A DNA stretch of 64,000 bases from Bradyrhizobium sp. BR 10289 (lineage in GTDB: Bacteria; Pseudomonadota; Alphaproteobacteria; Rhizobiales; Xanthobacteraceae): NCBI RefSeq assembly GCF_019455385.1, contig NZ_JACOFR010000004.1, positions 389,645 through 453,644 of the forward strand. The letters are read 5' to 3'. How positions within the stretch are numbered: the first letter of the stretch is position 1; each line of letters begins with the position of its first letter. A program made the translations under genes and the position numbers. The notes beneath the pieces are model-generated. The model had not been told where the DNA came from. It worked only from the letters and a program-made list of their open reading frames with translations, and made no database searches. This document shows, piece after piece, positions 46,109 through 54,195 of this stretch.

Positions 46109-46609
46109 TCAGAACTCGAGCCTGTCGCGGATGGCCTCGATGCCGGCTCGCGCGCACGCTTCGTCAGCGTCGCCGCCAGGCGCTCCGGAGACGCCGATCG
46201 CTCCAACCAGAGAGCCGCCTGCTTCGACGGTCAGCCCGCCTCCGATGATGACTGCCCCGGGAAGATTGCGAATGCCCGCCTGCATCATGCCCGGCTGGCT
46301 GATTGCGTTCAGCTCGCTCGTGCTGGTCTTGAACGAGGCGGCTGTCCAGGCCTTGCCGGATGCCGTCGACGGCGTATGGGCGCCCGCAAAGCGATCGCGC
46401 AACATCACCTGCGTGACGCCGGAGCGATCGACGATTGCGACGGCAACCTGGTAGCCACGGCTGCGGCAGCTATCCAACGCAGCGCGCGCGAGATCGAGCG
46501 CCAGCTCCGGCGTGAGCGATTTGGAAATCACAAGAGTTTCGTCCGCCCGCATTGGGCTCATGGACGCAATCAGCAGGGTGGTCGCAACCGACAGACATCG
46601 AACATTCAT
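46109..46609 (-). CDS. Exported GlcG/HbpS-family (haem-binding-like) protein
   Basis: The 166-residue product from ATG 46609 (GGAG upstream) has a signal peptide (MNVRCLSVATTLLIASMSPMRA) and a GlcG/HbpS domain (ALDLARAALDSCRSRGYQVAVAIVDRSG, GGGLTVEAGGSLVGAIGVSG). HbpS relatives bind haem or act as sensors; GlcG relatives occur in glycolate clusters. It faces ArsC and lies near the DUF1259 and PepSY-like genes, all on the same strand with signal peptides. Confidence 0.9.
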   Translation of the reverse strand: MNVRCLSVATTLLIASMSPMRADETLVISKSLTPELALDLARAALDSCRSRGYQVAVAIVDRSGVTQVMLRDRFAGAHTPSTASGKAWTAASFKTSTSELNAISQPGMMQAGIRNLPGAVIIGGGLTVEAGGSLVGAIGVSGAPGGDADEACARAGIEAIRDRLEF

Positions 46610-46733
46610 GGCTAGCTCCGGCAAAGGTGGACATGCGCCTATTTGATCTCACCATATGCCGGATCGTCGAGCAGGGTCACGCTATCCGCCCTGGTCCACA
46701 GGCCGATCATGCCCGCGGGGGTCGGCCTCGCAA

Positions 46734-47642
46734 TCAGCCCTTCGTGCTTGCCGTCTTGTCGAGCGCGGCACGCAGGCCTTCGGCGAGCTTGATCGCATCG
46801 TCGTTGGCCCAGAAGTGCATGAAGAAGATCCGTGGCTGCTCGTCCAGCATGTGGCTATGCAGCGCCGTCACCTCGATGCCGTGGGTCCGGAGCGCCAGGA
46901 TGACCGGATTCACTTCGTCGCCGGTCAGCACGAAGTCGCCCGTGATGGCCGCCTTTCCTGCACCGGTGGGCTGGAAATTGATGCCGGTCGCGACGCCCAT
47001 GGCCCCGACGGGCGTGAGCGCCATGCCCTCTTGCGTGATCGGGTCGCGACGCTTCACGTTGAACTGGTAGACGCCACCATTGGCCTGCCCCTTGACGCCG
47101 ATGATCTGGTCGAGCTTCGCAGTATCGAGGTCGACGGCGGGCGGCGGGCCGGCTGGCGCTGCGACGGTCAGCGGGGTCTTGCTTTCGGCGAGCGCATCAT
47201 GGATCGCCGAGGCCAGCTTGACGGGGTCGCCGTGCCCCGCGACATGCATGTAGAACGTCGCCGGGCTGGCGCGCAGCAGGTGATTGTGCACGGCGGTGAT
47301 CTCGAGACCGCTTGCGATCATCTTCGCCATCACGGGATTGATCTCGGTCTCGAGCAGGACGAGGTCGCCCATGACCATGGCGCCGCCATGTCCCGGCTTG
47401 AAGGCGACCCAGCCACCGAGCGCCAGCGCCGGCTTGATCGTCACGCCATCAAGCGTCACCGAGAGATCACTCCGCGGAAAGCCATAGCGGCGAACATCGT
47501 CCGAAACCATGGGCTTTCGGCCAAGCGTCTCGTCAACCTTCTGCCAGTCGGCCTCCTGGGCCCGTGCGGGAACGAGAAGCTCAAAGTGGAATGCGGCGAG
47601 GCAGGCGCCGATGCCGGCCAGGGCTCTGGTGATTGTTCTCAT
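46734..47642 (-). CDS. Exported DUF1259 family protein with two homologous halves
   Basis: The 302-residue product has a signal peptide (to about residue 28) and two similar DUF1259 halves. The pattern IASGLEITAVHNHLLRASPATFYMH in the first half matches RTHGIEVTALHSHMLDEQPRIFFMH in the second, each preceded by a GDLVLLETEINP / GDFVLTGDEVNP segment. The repeated His motifs suggest a metal site. No reaction is established for the family. GGAGGAG lies upstream of the ATG. Confidence 0.9.
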   Translation of the reverse strand: MRTITRALAGIGACLAAFHFELLVPARAQEADWQKVDETLGRKPMVSDDVRRYGFPRSDLSVTLDGVTIKPALALGGWVAFKPGHGGAMVMGDLVLLETEINPVMAKMIASGLEITAVHNHLLRASPATFYMHVAGHGDPVKLASAIHDALAESKTPLTVAAPAGPPPAVDLDTAKLDQIIGVKGQANGGVYQFNVKRRDPITQEGMALTPVGAMGVATGINFQPTGAGKAAITGDFVLTGDEVNPVILALRTHGIEVTALHSHMLDEQPRIFFMHFWANDDAIKLAEGLRAALDKTASTKG

Positions 47643-47652
47643 CGCGCTCCTC

Positions 47653-47931
47653 CTAGTTCCGCTCCTTGACCTGACCGCTACTGTCGACGACGAGCCGCAC
47701 CTCCTTGCCGTTCTTCATCGCCTTTGCGGTGATGCCTTCGGCGGTCGACTTGATGTCGCTGACCTGCGCGTAGCCTGCGGCCTGGATCCGGGCGACGAGC
47801 TCTTCCTGGGTCAGGGCATGGACGGGCGATAGTCCTGCAAGTGCAACCAGCAGGACGGCGCATGATAGCGAGGACTGACGCCGCCGCCGGTCAGGACCAA
47901 TTGTCGGATGGGATGTGTGTGATGTGGACAT
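47653..47931 (-). CDS. Small exported PepSY-like protein
   Basis: The 92-residue product from ATG 47931 (GAGGG six bases upstream) has a signal peptide ending near SPVHA and one PepSY-like domain (LTQEELVARIQAAGYAQVSDI, AKAMKNGKEVRLVVDSSGQV). PepSY domains are often protease inhibitors or cofactor modules in the periplasm. It lies 10 bp upstream of the DUF1259 gene, so the two form an operon. Confidence 0.85.
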   Translation of the reverse strand: MSTSHTSHPTIGPDRRRRQSSLSCAVLLVALAGLSPVHALTQEELVARIQAAGYAQVSDIKSTAEGITAKAMKNGKEVRLVVDSSGQVKERN

Positions 47932-48329
47932 GCTGCGCCCTCGATGAACAGGACGCGATTCTTGGGCATGTCGCCTCGCGGGGAGATCGCACATCCCCGA
48001 TGGCGCCAAATAGAAGCCTCAGGGGCTGAGCTGTCAATCCGCGTGCGACCGAGAACGCGGGTGAAAACGTCGATGGCTGGTCAAAAAGATTTCAACGATC
48101 GGATGGAACGAATTCGATTTTGCGGGCGACGCGCGTCTTCGCGGCTGAGCCCGCGGAAGCATGGCCACAGGGAAATCGTGTCCCTGCGCGATTGCCGGAA
48201 TTCCCATGATGAATGAATGATGACTTTTTCCCACATCCGTTAACGGTTCCGGCCTGCGCCGGACATGCTTCGAAGTTTGTTAAAATTTGCTGGGTACCTC
48301 TTCCAGGCACCGGTCATCTGGGGGACGAT
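47932..48329. other. 398-bp intergenic region without a supported gene
   Basis: This is the divergent gap between the PepSY-like gene and the L,D-transpeptidase gene, so it should hold both promoters. Visible structure: CCGTTAACGG at 48238-48247, then a hairpin TCCGGC / GCCGGA at 48248-48263 with a CTGC loop, and an AT-rich stretch TTTGTTAAAATTTGC near 48277-48291. No coding sequence with a convincing start is present. Confidence 0.5.
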
Positions 48330-49196
48330 ATGGCGAAGCGGGCGAAACGCAGAAAGGCAGAGACGTTCGCGCTTCCCATGGCCGGACGAGTGGCCGTCGG
48401 CGTCACAGCCGCTGCCGCGCTTTTGGGATACGGCTGGCTGTCTCGGCCGGCGAGCGTTCAACCCGCGCGCAAGCCCTCGGCGCCTCAAGCTCAGGCATCG
48501 TCGACGCCGGTATATGTCGCAGCTCCCGAGCGCGCATCCGCGCCGGTTCCGGCTCCGGCTCAACCGCCGGCGCCCGCGCCGAAGTTCGATCCGCCGAAAG
48601 CCGCCGACGCGCCCGGAAAGTTCGTTCGACAGGTCGTCGACTACGCCAGCCACCAGACGCCGGGCACCGTCATCATCGATACCGACAACACGTTTCTCTA
48701 TCTCGTTCTGAATTCCTCGCAGGTGATGCGCTACGGCATCGGTGTCGGCCGCGAGGGTTTCACATGGTCCGGCGAACAGACCGTCGCGCGCAAGACGGAA
48801 TGGCCGGATTGGCGTCCGCCGACGGAGATGCTGGTGCGTCAGCCCTATCTGCCGCGCTTCATGGCCGGCGGACCCGGCAATCCGCTTGGCGCGCGCGCGA
48901 TGTATCTCGGCGAGACCGAATATCGCATTCACGGCACCAACAAGCCCGACACGATCGGCAAGCGCGTGTCGTCCGGCTGCATCCGGCTGACCAATGACGA
49001 CGTCGTGGACCTCTATGAGCGGGTGAAGGTCGGCGCGAAAGTGATCGTGCTTCCGTCAACCGCCGCCCATCGGCCGTCTCCGGGTGCAACGCCCGACGCC
49101 TCACGGTCGCCGGACCAGGCATCGCCGACGAACGGACCCTCGACACCCAACGCACAGATGCCGTCGCCCGGACCGAAGGTCGCAGAGGCCCACTAA
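48330..49196 (+). CDS. L,D-transpeptidase (YkuD domain) with N-terminal membrane anchor
   Basis: The product from ATG 48330 has 288 residues: a basic N-terminus, a membrane anchor near 20-38, a Pro/Ala-rich spacer (40-95), and a YkuD domain with His201 (IHGTNKPD) and catalytic Cys217 (VSSGCIRLTND). It crosslinks 3-3 meso-diaminopimelate bonds in peptidoglycan or attaches proteins to it. The tail (about 247-288) is Pro/Ser-rich. An in-frame ATG at 48213 lies in noncoding-looking sequence. Confidence 0.93.
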   Translation: MAKRAKRRKAETFALPMAGRVAVGVTAAAALLGYGWLSRPASVQPARKPSAPQAQASSTPVYVAAPERASAPVPAPAQPPAPAPKFDPPKAADAPGKFVRQVVDYASHQTPGTVIIDTDNTFLYLVLNSSQVMRYGIGVGREGFTWSGEQTVARKTEWPDWRPPTEMLVRQPYLPRFMAGGPGNPLGARAMYLGETEYRIHGTNKPDTIGKRVSSGCIRLTNDDVVDLYERVKVGAKVIVLPSTAAHRPSPGATPDASRSPDQASPTNGPSTPNAQMPSPGPKVAEAH

Positions 49197-49230
49197 CTCG
49201 CTTCTCTGTCATGCGCGCTTTGCGCGGCCT

Positions 49231-49292
49231 TTGACACGTCGGGCAAAACGGCTAAACAAAGCCATCATCGAAAGTCTGGCCCGCCCGCACGG
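49231..49292 (+). promoter_or_regulatory. Promoter-like intergenic element, copy B, upstream of the GFA gene
   Basis: It begins TTGACACGTCGGGCAAAAC and continues through CATCATCGAAAGT to CCCGC, matching the element at 38035-38095 in the same order. TTGACA is a good -35 box, though the -10 is weaker than in copy A. It lies about 50 bp upstream of the GFA gene start and could drive it. The match of two unrelated gaps suggests a dispersed element. Confidence 0.5.
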
Positions 49293-49338
49293 ATCTTGAC
49301 GGCTCGCCGGCCGACTCCGGACAGGAGACACAGGCAAA

Positions 49339-49779
49339 ATGGTGGACGAGACGAAGGTTCGGGCCGGGCAGTGCCATTGCGGCGCGGTGCGCTTCGAGGT
49401 GACGCTCAGCGACGGCTTCAATGCGATCCGCCGCTGCACCTGCTCCTACTGCCGGATGCGCGGCGCCGTCGTCACCATGGCGGAGATGGGCGGGATCAAG
49501 TTCCTGAAGGGCGAGGATGCGCTGACGAGCTACCGCTTCCATACCGGATCGGCGCAGCATTTCTTCTGTTCGACCTGCGGAATCTACACGCATCACCAGC
49601 GGCGATCCGACACCAGCCTCTATGCCGTCAACGTGGCCTGCCTCGACGGGGTGAGCCCGTTCGACTTCGCTGAAGTGCCCGTCATGGACGGCATCAATCA
49701 CACCAGCGACACCGGCAAGCCGACGCGGCGCGCCGGCACGCTCCGCTTCATCCCGGCCGACGAGAGCTCTTCGACATGA
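49339..49779 (+). CDS. GFA-family (glutathione-dependent formaldehyde-activating-like) zinc protein
   Basis: The 146-residue product has the GFA zinc motifs: GQCHCGAVRFEV near 10-21, CTCSYCRMRG near 33-42 and FFCSTCGIYTHH near 75-86. The family includes the Paracoccus S-(hydroxymethyl)glutathione synthase and centromere-like proteins; most have no known reaction. It stands alone with an upstream promoter-like element. The end is followed by about 200 bp without a gene before the convergent MBL gene. Confidence 0.92.
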   Translation: MVDETKVRAGQCHCGAVRFEVTLSDGFNAIRRCTCSYCRMRGAVVTMAEMGGIKFLKGEDALTSYRFHTGSAQHFFCSTCGIYTHHQRRSDTSLYAVNVACLDGVSPFDFAEVPVMDGINHTSDTGKPTRRAGTLRFIPADESSST

Positions 49780-49978
49780 CCGCTCTTGCTTGACTTCGTT
49801 CCGCTATGCGCCCATCGCAAGCTGCTCGAACGCGATTGCTCATCAGGCCCGGAACATCGGTGACTATGCGCCATCGCAGGTCGATTCAATCGCGCAACGG
49901 GCGGTTACAGCTTCTACCTTAAGCTGAGGCGGCCCGTCGCAACGGGTTGATCCATGGCAAAAGGCCGACGGCGCGCGG

Positions 49979-50806
49979 TCAGTGCGCGCCGCAGCGGCAG
50001 CTCTCGTAATCGGCGGGATCGTGGCTGTTGACGATCCTGACGCGGTCGCCGTGATCGCGCTTCAGTGCGCGCAGCCGCGCCTGGTTGGCGATCCGCATCT
50101 TGCGGTCCATGTCGCCCTTGCGCTGGAAATAGCCCAGCAGCAAGGGCACGCGCGGCGAGGCGTCGAGCTGGGCGTGATGGAAATAGCTGTCGCCGGCGTG
50201 CAGCAGCCATCTTTCGCCCGATCGCACGGCGATGCCGCAATGGCCGAGCGTGTGGCCGGCAAGCGGGATCATCAGGATATCCGCCTCCTTGTCGCCGAGG
50301 GCGCGCACGCCCTTGAAGCCGAACCAGTCCTCGCCGGCTTCGCCGTAGAATTGCCAGCGCGGACCGTGGTTCCACTGTCCCGCGACGTAGCGCCCTTGCG
50401 GTGGCGCCGGCTTGCGCAGCACCGCCATGTCGTGTTCGGCGCGGTGGACGTGGATCGCAGCATCAGGGAAATCAGCCACGCCGCCGGCGTGATCGCGGTC
50501 GAGATGAGTCAACAGTACATGGCGGACGTCGGCCGGCGAATAGCCGAGCGCCTTCACCTGCTGCACGGCCGTCTCGGCGGGGGCGAGTTTTGGTGCGGTC
50601 TGGCGTACCCATCGACGCCCGAGCCGGTCGGGCGTCGCGATGTCACCAAGGCCGATGCCGGTGTCGACCAGCGCGAGCCCGTCATGGGTCTCGATCAGCA
50701 GGCAATGGCAGACCAGCCGGGCGCGCTGGAACAGGCCGCCGGTGCCGTTCACCAGGCGGCGGCCCATCGGGCACATCGTGCCGGTGTTGAGGTGGTGAAT
50801 TTTCAT
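49979..50806 (-). CDS. MBL-fold metallo-hydrolase, lactonase-like
   Basis: The 275-residue product starts MKIHHLNTGTMCPMG and has the metal motif THLDRDHAGG (His101, Asp103, Asp105, His106), an HXDXDH variant in which the second His of HXHXDH is Asp. Further ligands are likely in PLAGHTLGHCG and LLHAGDSYF. It ends in SCRCGAH. It resembles AttM/AiiA-type homoserine lactonases and other MBL hydrolases, so quorum-signal or lactone hydrolysis is possible. It diverges from a LysR gene that probably regulates it. Confidence 0.92.
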   Translation of the reverse strand: MKIHHLNTGTMCPMGRRLVNGTGGLFQRARLVCHCLLIETHDGLALVDTGIGLGDIATPDRLGRRWVRQTAPKLAPAETAVQQVKALGYSPADVRHVLLTHLDRDHAGGVADFPDAAIHVHRAEHDMAVLRKPAPPQGRYVAGQWNHGPRWQFYGEAGEDWFGFKGVRALGDKEADILMIPLAGHTLGHCGIAVRSGERWLLHAGDSYFHHAQLDASPRVPLLLGYFQRKGDMDRKMRIANQARLRALKRDHGDRVRIVNSHDPADYESCRCGAH

Positions 50807-50850
50807 CGTGCGTTCCTGGCTGTCGTGACGGACGCGTTCTTGCCACCGGA

Positions 50851-50908
50851 ATATCCATAGGCAAAATACTGACTCTTGATGTTATCTCTAGGCTGAACCT
50901 ATGGATAT
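50851..50908. promoter_or_regulatory. 11-bp inverted repeat with wide spacing between MBL and lysR genes
   Basis: ATATCCATAGG at 50851-50861 and CCTATGGATAT at 50898-50908 are exact reverse complements separated by 36 bases. The right arm overlaps the LysR ATG at 50901. The 94-bp gap is the divergent control region. The arrangement would allow a LysR tetramer to bind two sites and repress its own gene; this is inferred. Confidence 0.55.
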
Positions 50909-51758
50909 CCGCGAACTGCGCTATTTCGCCGCCGTGTACCGCGAACGCAATCTCACCGCGGCGGCGCGCGCGTGCTTCGTGTCGCAGCCGTCGATCTCGA
51001 CCGCAATCACCCATCTGGAAGCCGAGCTCGGCACCACGTTGTTCATTCGGCACAAGAAGGGCGTCGCCCCGACCGCCTCGGCCGAACAGTTTCACGCCCT
51101 CGCCCGCCGCATCATCGACGAGACCGATGCCGCCCGCAGCCTGTTCAGGAAGCCTGCGGCCAGGGCCAATGTCACGCTCGGCCTGATGCGCACGCTCGAC
51201 GTGCCCCGGACCATCGCGTTGCTCAAGCCGCTGACGGCACGCAGCGACGTCGCGCTCCGCCTTGTCGGCAGCGACGAGCGCGCCGATGCGCGGATCATCT
51301 CGAAGAGCATGCTGCGGGCCGACGAGCATTTCGTGCCACTGTGGAGCGAGCGCTACGTCGCCGCGCTGCCGCCATCGCATCCGCTGACATTGAAGGACAA
51401 GCTTCGCACCGCCGATCTCGCCGGCGTCGCCCTGATCGACCGCTGCCATTGCGAGCAGAGCGAATTCTTCGGCCGTGCATCGCAGCGCCGCCAGACCGCG
51501 GCGATCGCGCAATCAGAAGACTGGGCGATGGCGCTGGTCGCAGCCGGCGTCGGCATCGCCATCGTCCCGGAGGGCGTGGCGCGCAGCAATCCCGATGTCG
51601 CCGTGCGGGAGATCGAGGTCAAGGTCAAACGCGAGGTCGGGTTCGCCTATCGCGCGTCCGTGCCGCTGGCGGATCCGCTGAAGGATTTCGTCGGCAAGCT
51701 TCAGAAGCAGCGGCGCAAGCCTGCGAGGCAAGAGCCTCGGACTCGCAAAAAGTCCTAG
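50901..51758 (+). CDS. LysR-family transcriptional regulator, divergent from the MBL hydrolase
   Basis: The 285-residue product has an N-terminal LysR winged helix (MDIRELRYFAAVYRERNLT, then VSQPSISTAITHLEAELG) and a periplasmic-binding-like effector domain (about 90-275) of usual length. LysR genes often regulate a divergent neighbour, here the MBL hydrolase. The C-terminus is basic (KKS) and overlaps the converging lipoprotein stop by four bases. Confidence 0.93.
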   Translation: MDIRELRYFAAVYRERNLTAAARACFVSQPSISTAITHLEAELGTTLFIRHKKGVAPTASAEQFHALARRIIDETDAARSLFRKPAARANVTLGLMRTLDVPRTIALLKPLTARSDVALRLVGSDERADARIISKSMLRADEHFVPLWSERYVAALPPSHPLTLKDKLRTADLAGVALIDRCHCEQSEFFGRASQRRQTAAIAQSEDWAMALVAAGVGIAIVPEGVARSNPDVAVREIEVKVKREVGFAYRASVPLADPLKDFVGKLQKQRRKPARQEPRTRKKS

Positions 51759-52516
51759 CCCTTGGAAACCACCGCGCGGCCGTAAGGCGGTTGCGCCTGG
51801 ACCGGCGGATTGGCGGTCTGGGCGGCGAGCTCGCCGATCAGGCGGTCGGCGTCGGCGGCCATGCCGTCGGGGGCCTGGATCACCAGGCGCTCCAGCGCCC
51901 AGCGATAGGACGAGACGCGCTGCTCCAGGCATTGCTGCACCCATTGGATGATCAGCGAGTTCTCCTGCATGCGCGCCACCGCGTCGTCTCGCTCCTTCTG
52001 CGAGAGGCCGGAGACGCGCGACATGCTGGCATTGCGCTTCCGGTCGAGATCGATGACGCGGATCGCGGAGGCGAAGAACGGCTCGAAACGCGTAGTGTCG
52101 TTGCGCACGTCCTCGATCAGTTGCGCGTAGCGCGAGGAGTGCGAACGGTGCGGCTCGTCGATCAGCGTGCGGCCATACATGGTACGGTCGAACACGACCT
52201 TCTGCTGCCAGGGCGACGGCAACGCCTTGTAGTCGCCGAACACGCTCTTCCATGCAGGGCGCGACAGCGGCGGTTCGATCATGGGATAGGCGAGGTCACG
52301 CAGCTGGCGCTCCTCGTCGGTGAGCTGGAATTGCGACGGCTTCAGGCCGAGGCTGCCGGTGGCCTCACCGCCGAGCCAGCGATGCATGTCGTCGCTGCGC
52401 ATATCAGCACGGGTGCGGCCGAAATCGCCGCCGCTACAGGCGGCAAGGCTCGCGCCCACAATTGCGAGCAGGATGGCCGTACCGAAAGGCCGGAGATGGC
52501 GGATGATGTCCGGCAT
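51755..52516 (-). CDS. Putative lipoprotein of unknown function
   Basis: The 253-residue product has a lipoprotein signal with lipobox GASLAACSGG (Cys near residue 27). The rest is soluble, helical, with WKSVFGDYKALPSPWQQKVVF and SLIIQWVQQCLEQRVSSYRW. It may sit in the outer or inner membrane. It lies 14 bp downstream of a small gene on the same strand, probably an operon. No named family is recognised. Confidence 0.85.
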   Translation of the reverse strand: MPDIIRHLRPFGTAILLAIVGASLAACSGGDFGRTRADMRSDDMHRWLGGEATGSLGLKPSQFQLTDEERQLRDLAYPMIEPPLSRPAWKSVFGDYKALPSPWQQKVVFDRTMYGRTLIDEPHRSHSSRYAQLIEDVRNDTTRFEPFFASAIRVIDLDRKRNASMSRVSGLSQKERDDAVARMQENSLIIQWVQQCLEQRVSSYRWALERLVIQAPDGMAADADRLIGELAAQTANPPVQAQPPYGRAVVSKG

Positions 52517-52530
52517 TGCAGAACCTGACG

Positions 52531-52719
52531 TCAGCGACGACGACGGCGGCGCCCCTGCGCTGTGCCCGCTTCAGGCCCGCGATCGCCGCTGGTTTCGTCG
52601 CTCCCGCGCTCGATGCGGATGACCGGGAGGATCAGGATCTTCCCCATGTCCGCACGCGGTGTGACGTCCCCCGACGAGCCTACCCGGCGACCGGCCGGAA
52701 ATTCGATGATGGTCCCCAT
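52531..52719 (-). CDS. Small protein with poly-arginine end
   Basis: The 62-residue product starts MGTIIEFPAGRRVGSSG, continues with MGKILILPVIRIERGSD and ends in six arginines. GAGAG precedes the ATG at 52719. The conserved-looking MGTIIEFPA opening is recurrent in Bradyrhizobium. It reads into the lipoprotein gene. The function is unknown; the arginine tail could bind nucleic acid or anionic lipid. Confidence 0.7.
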   Translation of the reverse strand: MGTIIEFPAGRRVGSSGDVTPRADMGKILILPVIRIERGSDETSGDRGPEAGTAQGRRRRRR

Positions 52720-52904
52720 GTCAGCTCTCTCAATTGCCGCGCGATGAAATACGCCCCTGCAACATGTGGGTCATTAAGATCAGTTCATGGTTAACGGGGT
52801 GTAAACGCGCTCCCTGGACCGTAACCGCACGGACCGCGCGCCCGTGTCCCGCTGCGGCACGGGAATCCCTCGAATTGACGGGTTCGCTTCACGCCTCGTT
52901 TTCC

Positions 52905-52919
52905 TTAACGAGCCTTTAA
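52905..52919. promoter_or_regulatory. TTAA-N7-TTAA box, possible CtrA site upstream of the DUF2336 gene
   Basis: TTAA at 52905-52908 and TTAA at 52916-52919 are separated by seven bases, exactly the alphaproteobacterial CtrA consensus. It lies 56 bp upstream of the start of the DUF2336 gene in an otherwise GC-rich region. Whether CtrA binds is not tested. Confidence 0.45.
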
Positions 52920-52974
52920 AGGAACCTGCGCTAGGCTCGGCCCAAGTCTCTTTTGTCGAGTCGCGTACGCCTCC

Positions 52975-53952
52975 ATGACCAAGTCGCTGTTTCCCGGATT
53001 CGACGGGCTGATGACCCTGTCCCGTCGCGAAGGCGTCGATGTTCGCCCGACGCTGCTGCGCGTGCTGACCGACCTCTATGTCCAGACCCGCATCCACAGC
53101 GACGACGAGCAGCGGCAATTCGTCGAGCTCGCCACGCGATTGATCGACCAGGTCGACGATGCGACGCGCGCCTCCGTCAAGGCAAAGCTTGCGATCTATC
53201 CGCAGACCCCCGTCCCGGTGCTGCAGAAGCTCGGGCTGGTCGCGGCGCAGGAAGGCCGCAGGGTCCCCCTCGCGCGCGAAATCGCGACTGCGCCGGCGGC
53301 GCCCTCGCCCGCCCGCGCGCCGACCGAGGCCGAGCAGCGCATGGCCGCGAACATGGCGATGCAGCCGAAGGACGCCGCCGAGATCCACGACATGTTCTTC
53401 CGCGCCGATGCGAGCGAGCGCGCGCTGATCCTGCACAATCTGGCGCAGACGCCGCTGAAGGCGGCGCCGCGAATTCCGACCGCGCGCGCCAAGCGCGCCA
53501 TCCAGATCCTGGAGATGGCGGCGATTGCGGGCGATGCCGAGAACTTCGCTTACGAGCTCGGCGACAGCCTGATCCTGCCCTCGCGCGTCGCAGCGCAGAT
53601 CGTCGACGATGAAGGCGGCGAAGCGCTCGCGGTCGCCGCGCGCGCGCTCGACATGCCGAGCCCGAACTTCCAGCGCATCCTGCTGTTCTTCAAGCCCGCG
53701 ATCGGCAATTCCGTGAACAGCGTGTACCGGTTGTCGCGGCTCTACGACCGCCTCAGCGACCGCTCCGCGCTGGTGATGCTGGCGGCTTGGCGCGGCTCGA
53801 CGCTCGCGGTCACGCGGGCGAAGTATCAGCCCGCGCTGCACGATGGCGAGCGGCAGCGCGCGCGGGCCGGCGCAAGCCAGACGCGCCCGGGCGTGCAGCC
53901 GGGATCGGCGCCTGGGGTGCGCACGGGGACTGGCGGATCGTCGGAGCGGTAG
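52975..53952 (+). CDS. DUF2336 domain protein
   Basis: The 325-residue product starts MTKSLFPGFDGLMTLSRREGV and consists of helical repeats typical of DUF2336: TRLIDQVDDATRASVKAKLA, SLILPSRVAAQIVDDEGGEAL. The region near 100-115 is Ala/Pro-rich. No signal peptide. DUF2336 proteins occur in alphaproteobacteria, some tied to cell-cycle or motility networks; a TTAA-N7-TTAA box upstream is compatible with that. The C-terminal 40 residues are low-complexity and basic. Confidence 0.9.
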   Translation: MTKSLFPGFDGLMTLSRREGVDVRPTLLRVLTDLYVQTRIHSDDEQRQFVELATRLIDQVDDATRASVKAKLAIYPQTPVPVLQKLGLVAAQEGRRVPLAREIATAPAAPSPARAPTEAEQRMAANMAMQPKDAAEIHDMFFRADASERALILHNLAQTPLKAAPRIPTARAKRAIQILEMAAIAGDAENFAYELGDSLILPSRVAAQIVDDEGGEALAVAARALDMPSPNFQRILLFFKPAIGNSVNSVYRLSRLYDRLSDRSALVMLAAWRGSTLAVTRAKYQPALHDGERQRARAGASQTRPGVQPGSAPGVRTGTGGSSER

Positions 53953-54040
53953 TCTTAGCCTTCGTAGGCAGTGACACGGGGTGTCAGGCACACGACGCAC
54001 CCCCCACGTCATTGAGGAGCAAAGCGCGGCAGCCTGTGGT

Positions 54041-54178
54041 CTCGTGCCCCGGACGCAGCGCAGCGCTTCTTAGCGATGCGCTGCAGAGCCGGGGCCCATG
54101 CTGCAGCGCGTACCGCGGCCTATGGTCCCGGCTCTGCGCCGCAACGCCAAGAGCGTTGCAGCGCGTCCGGGACACGAG
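54041..54178. repeat. Large imperfect inverted repeat, dispersed type
   Basis: CTCGTGCCCCGGACGC at 54041-54056 is nearly complementary to GCGTCCGGGACACGAG at 54163-54178. Between them, GAGCCGGGGCCCATG and its counterpart TGGTCCCGGCTC also pair. It forms a long GC-rich hairpin between the DUF2336 gene and the convergent DUF1491 gene. Similar sequences are widespread in Bradyrhizobium intergenic regions. Confidence 0.8.
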
Positions 54179-54195
54179 CGCGGCGGGCGCCGATG

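Noticed and set aside
52766..52798. TTAA and GTTAAC motifs upstream of the small arginine-tailed protein as a CtrA box
   Set aside because: The spacing between the half-sites is far from the required seven bases.
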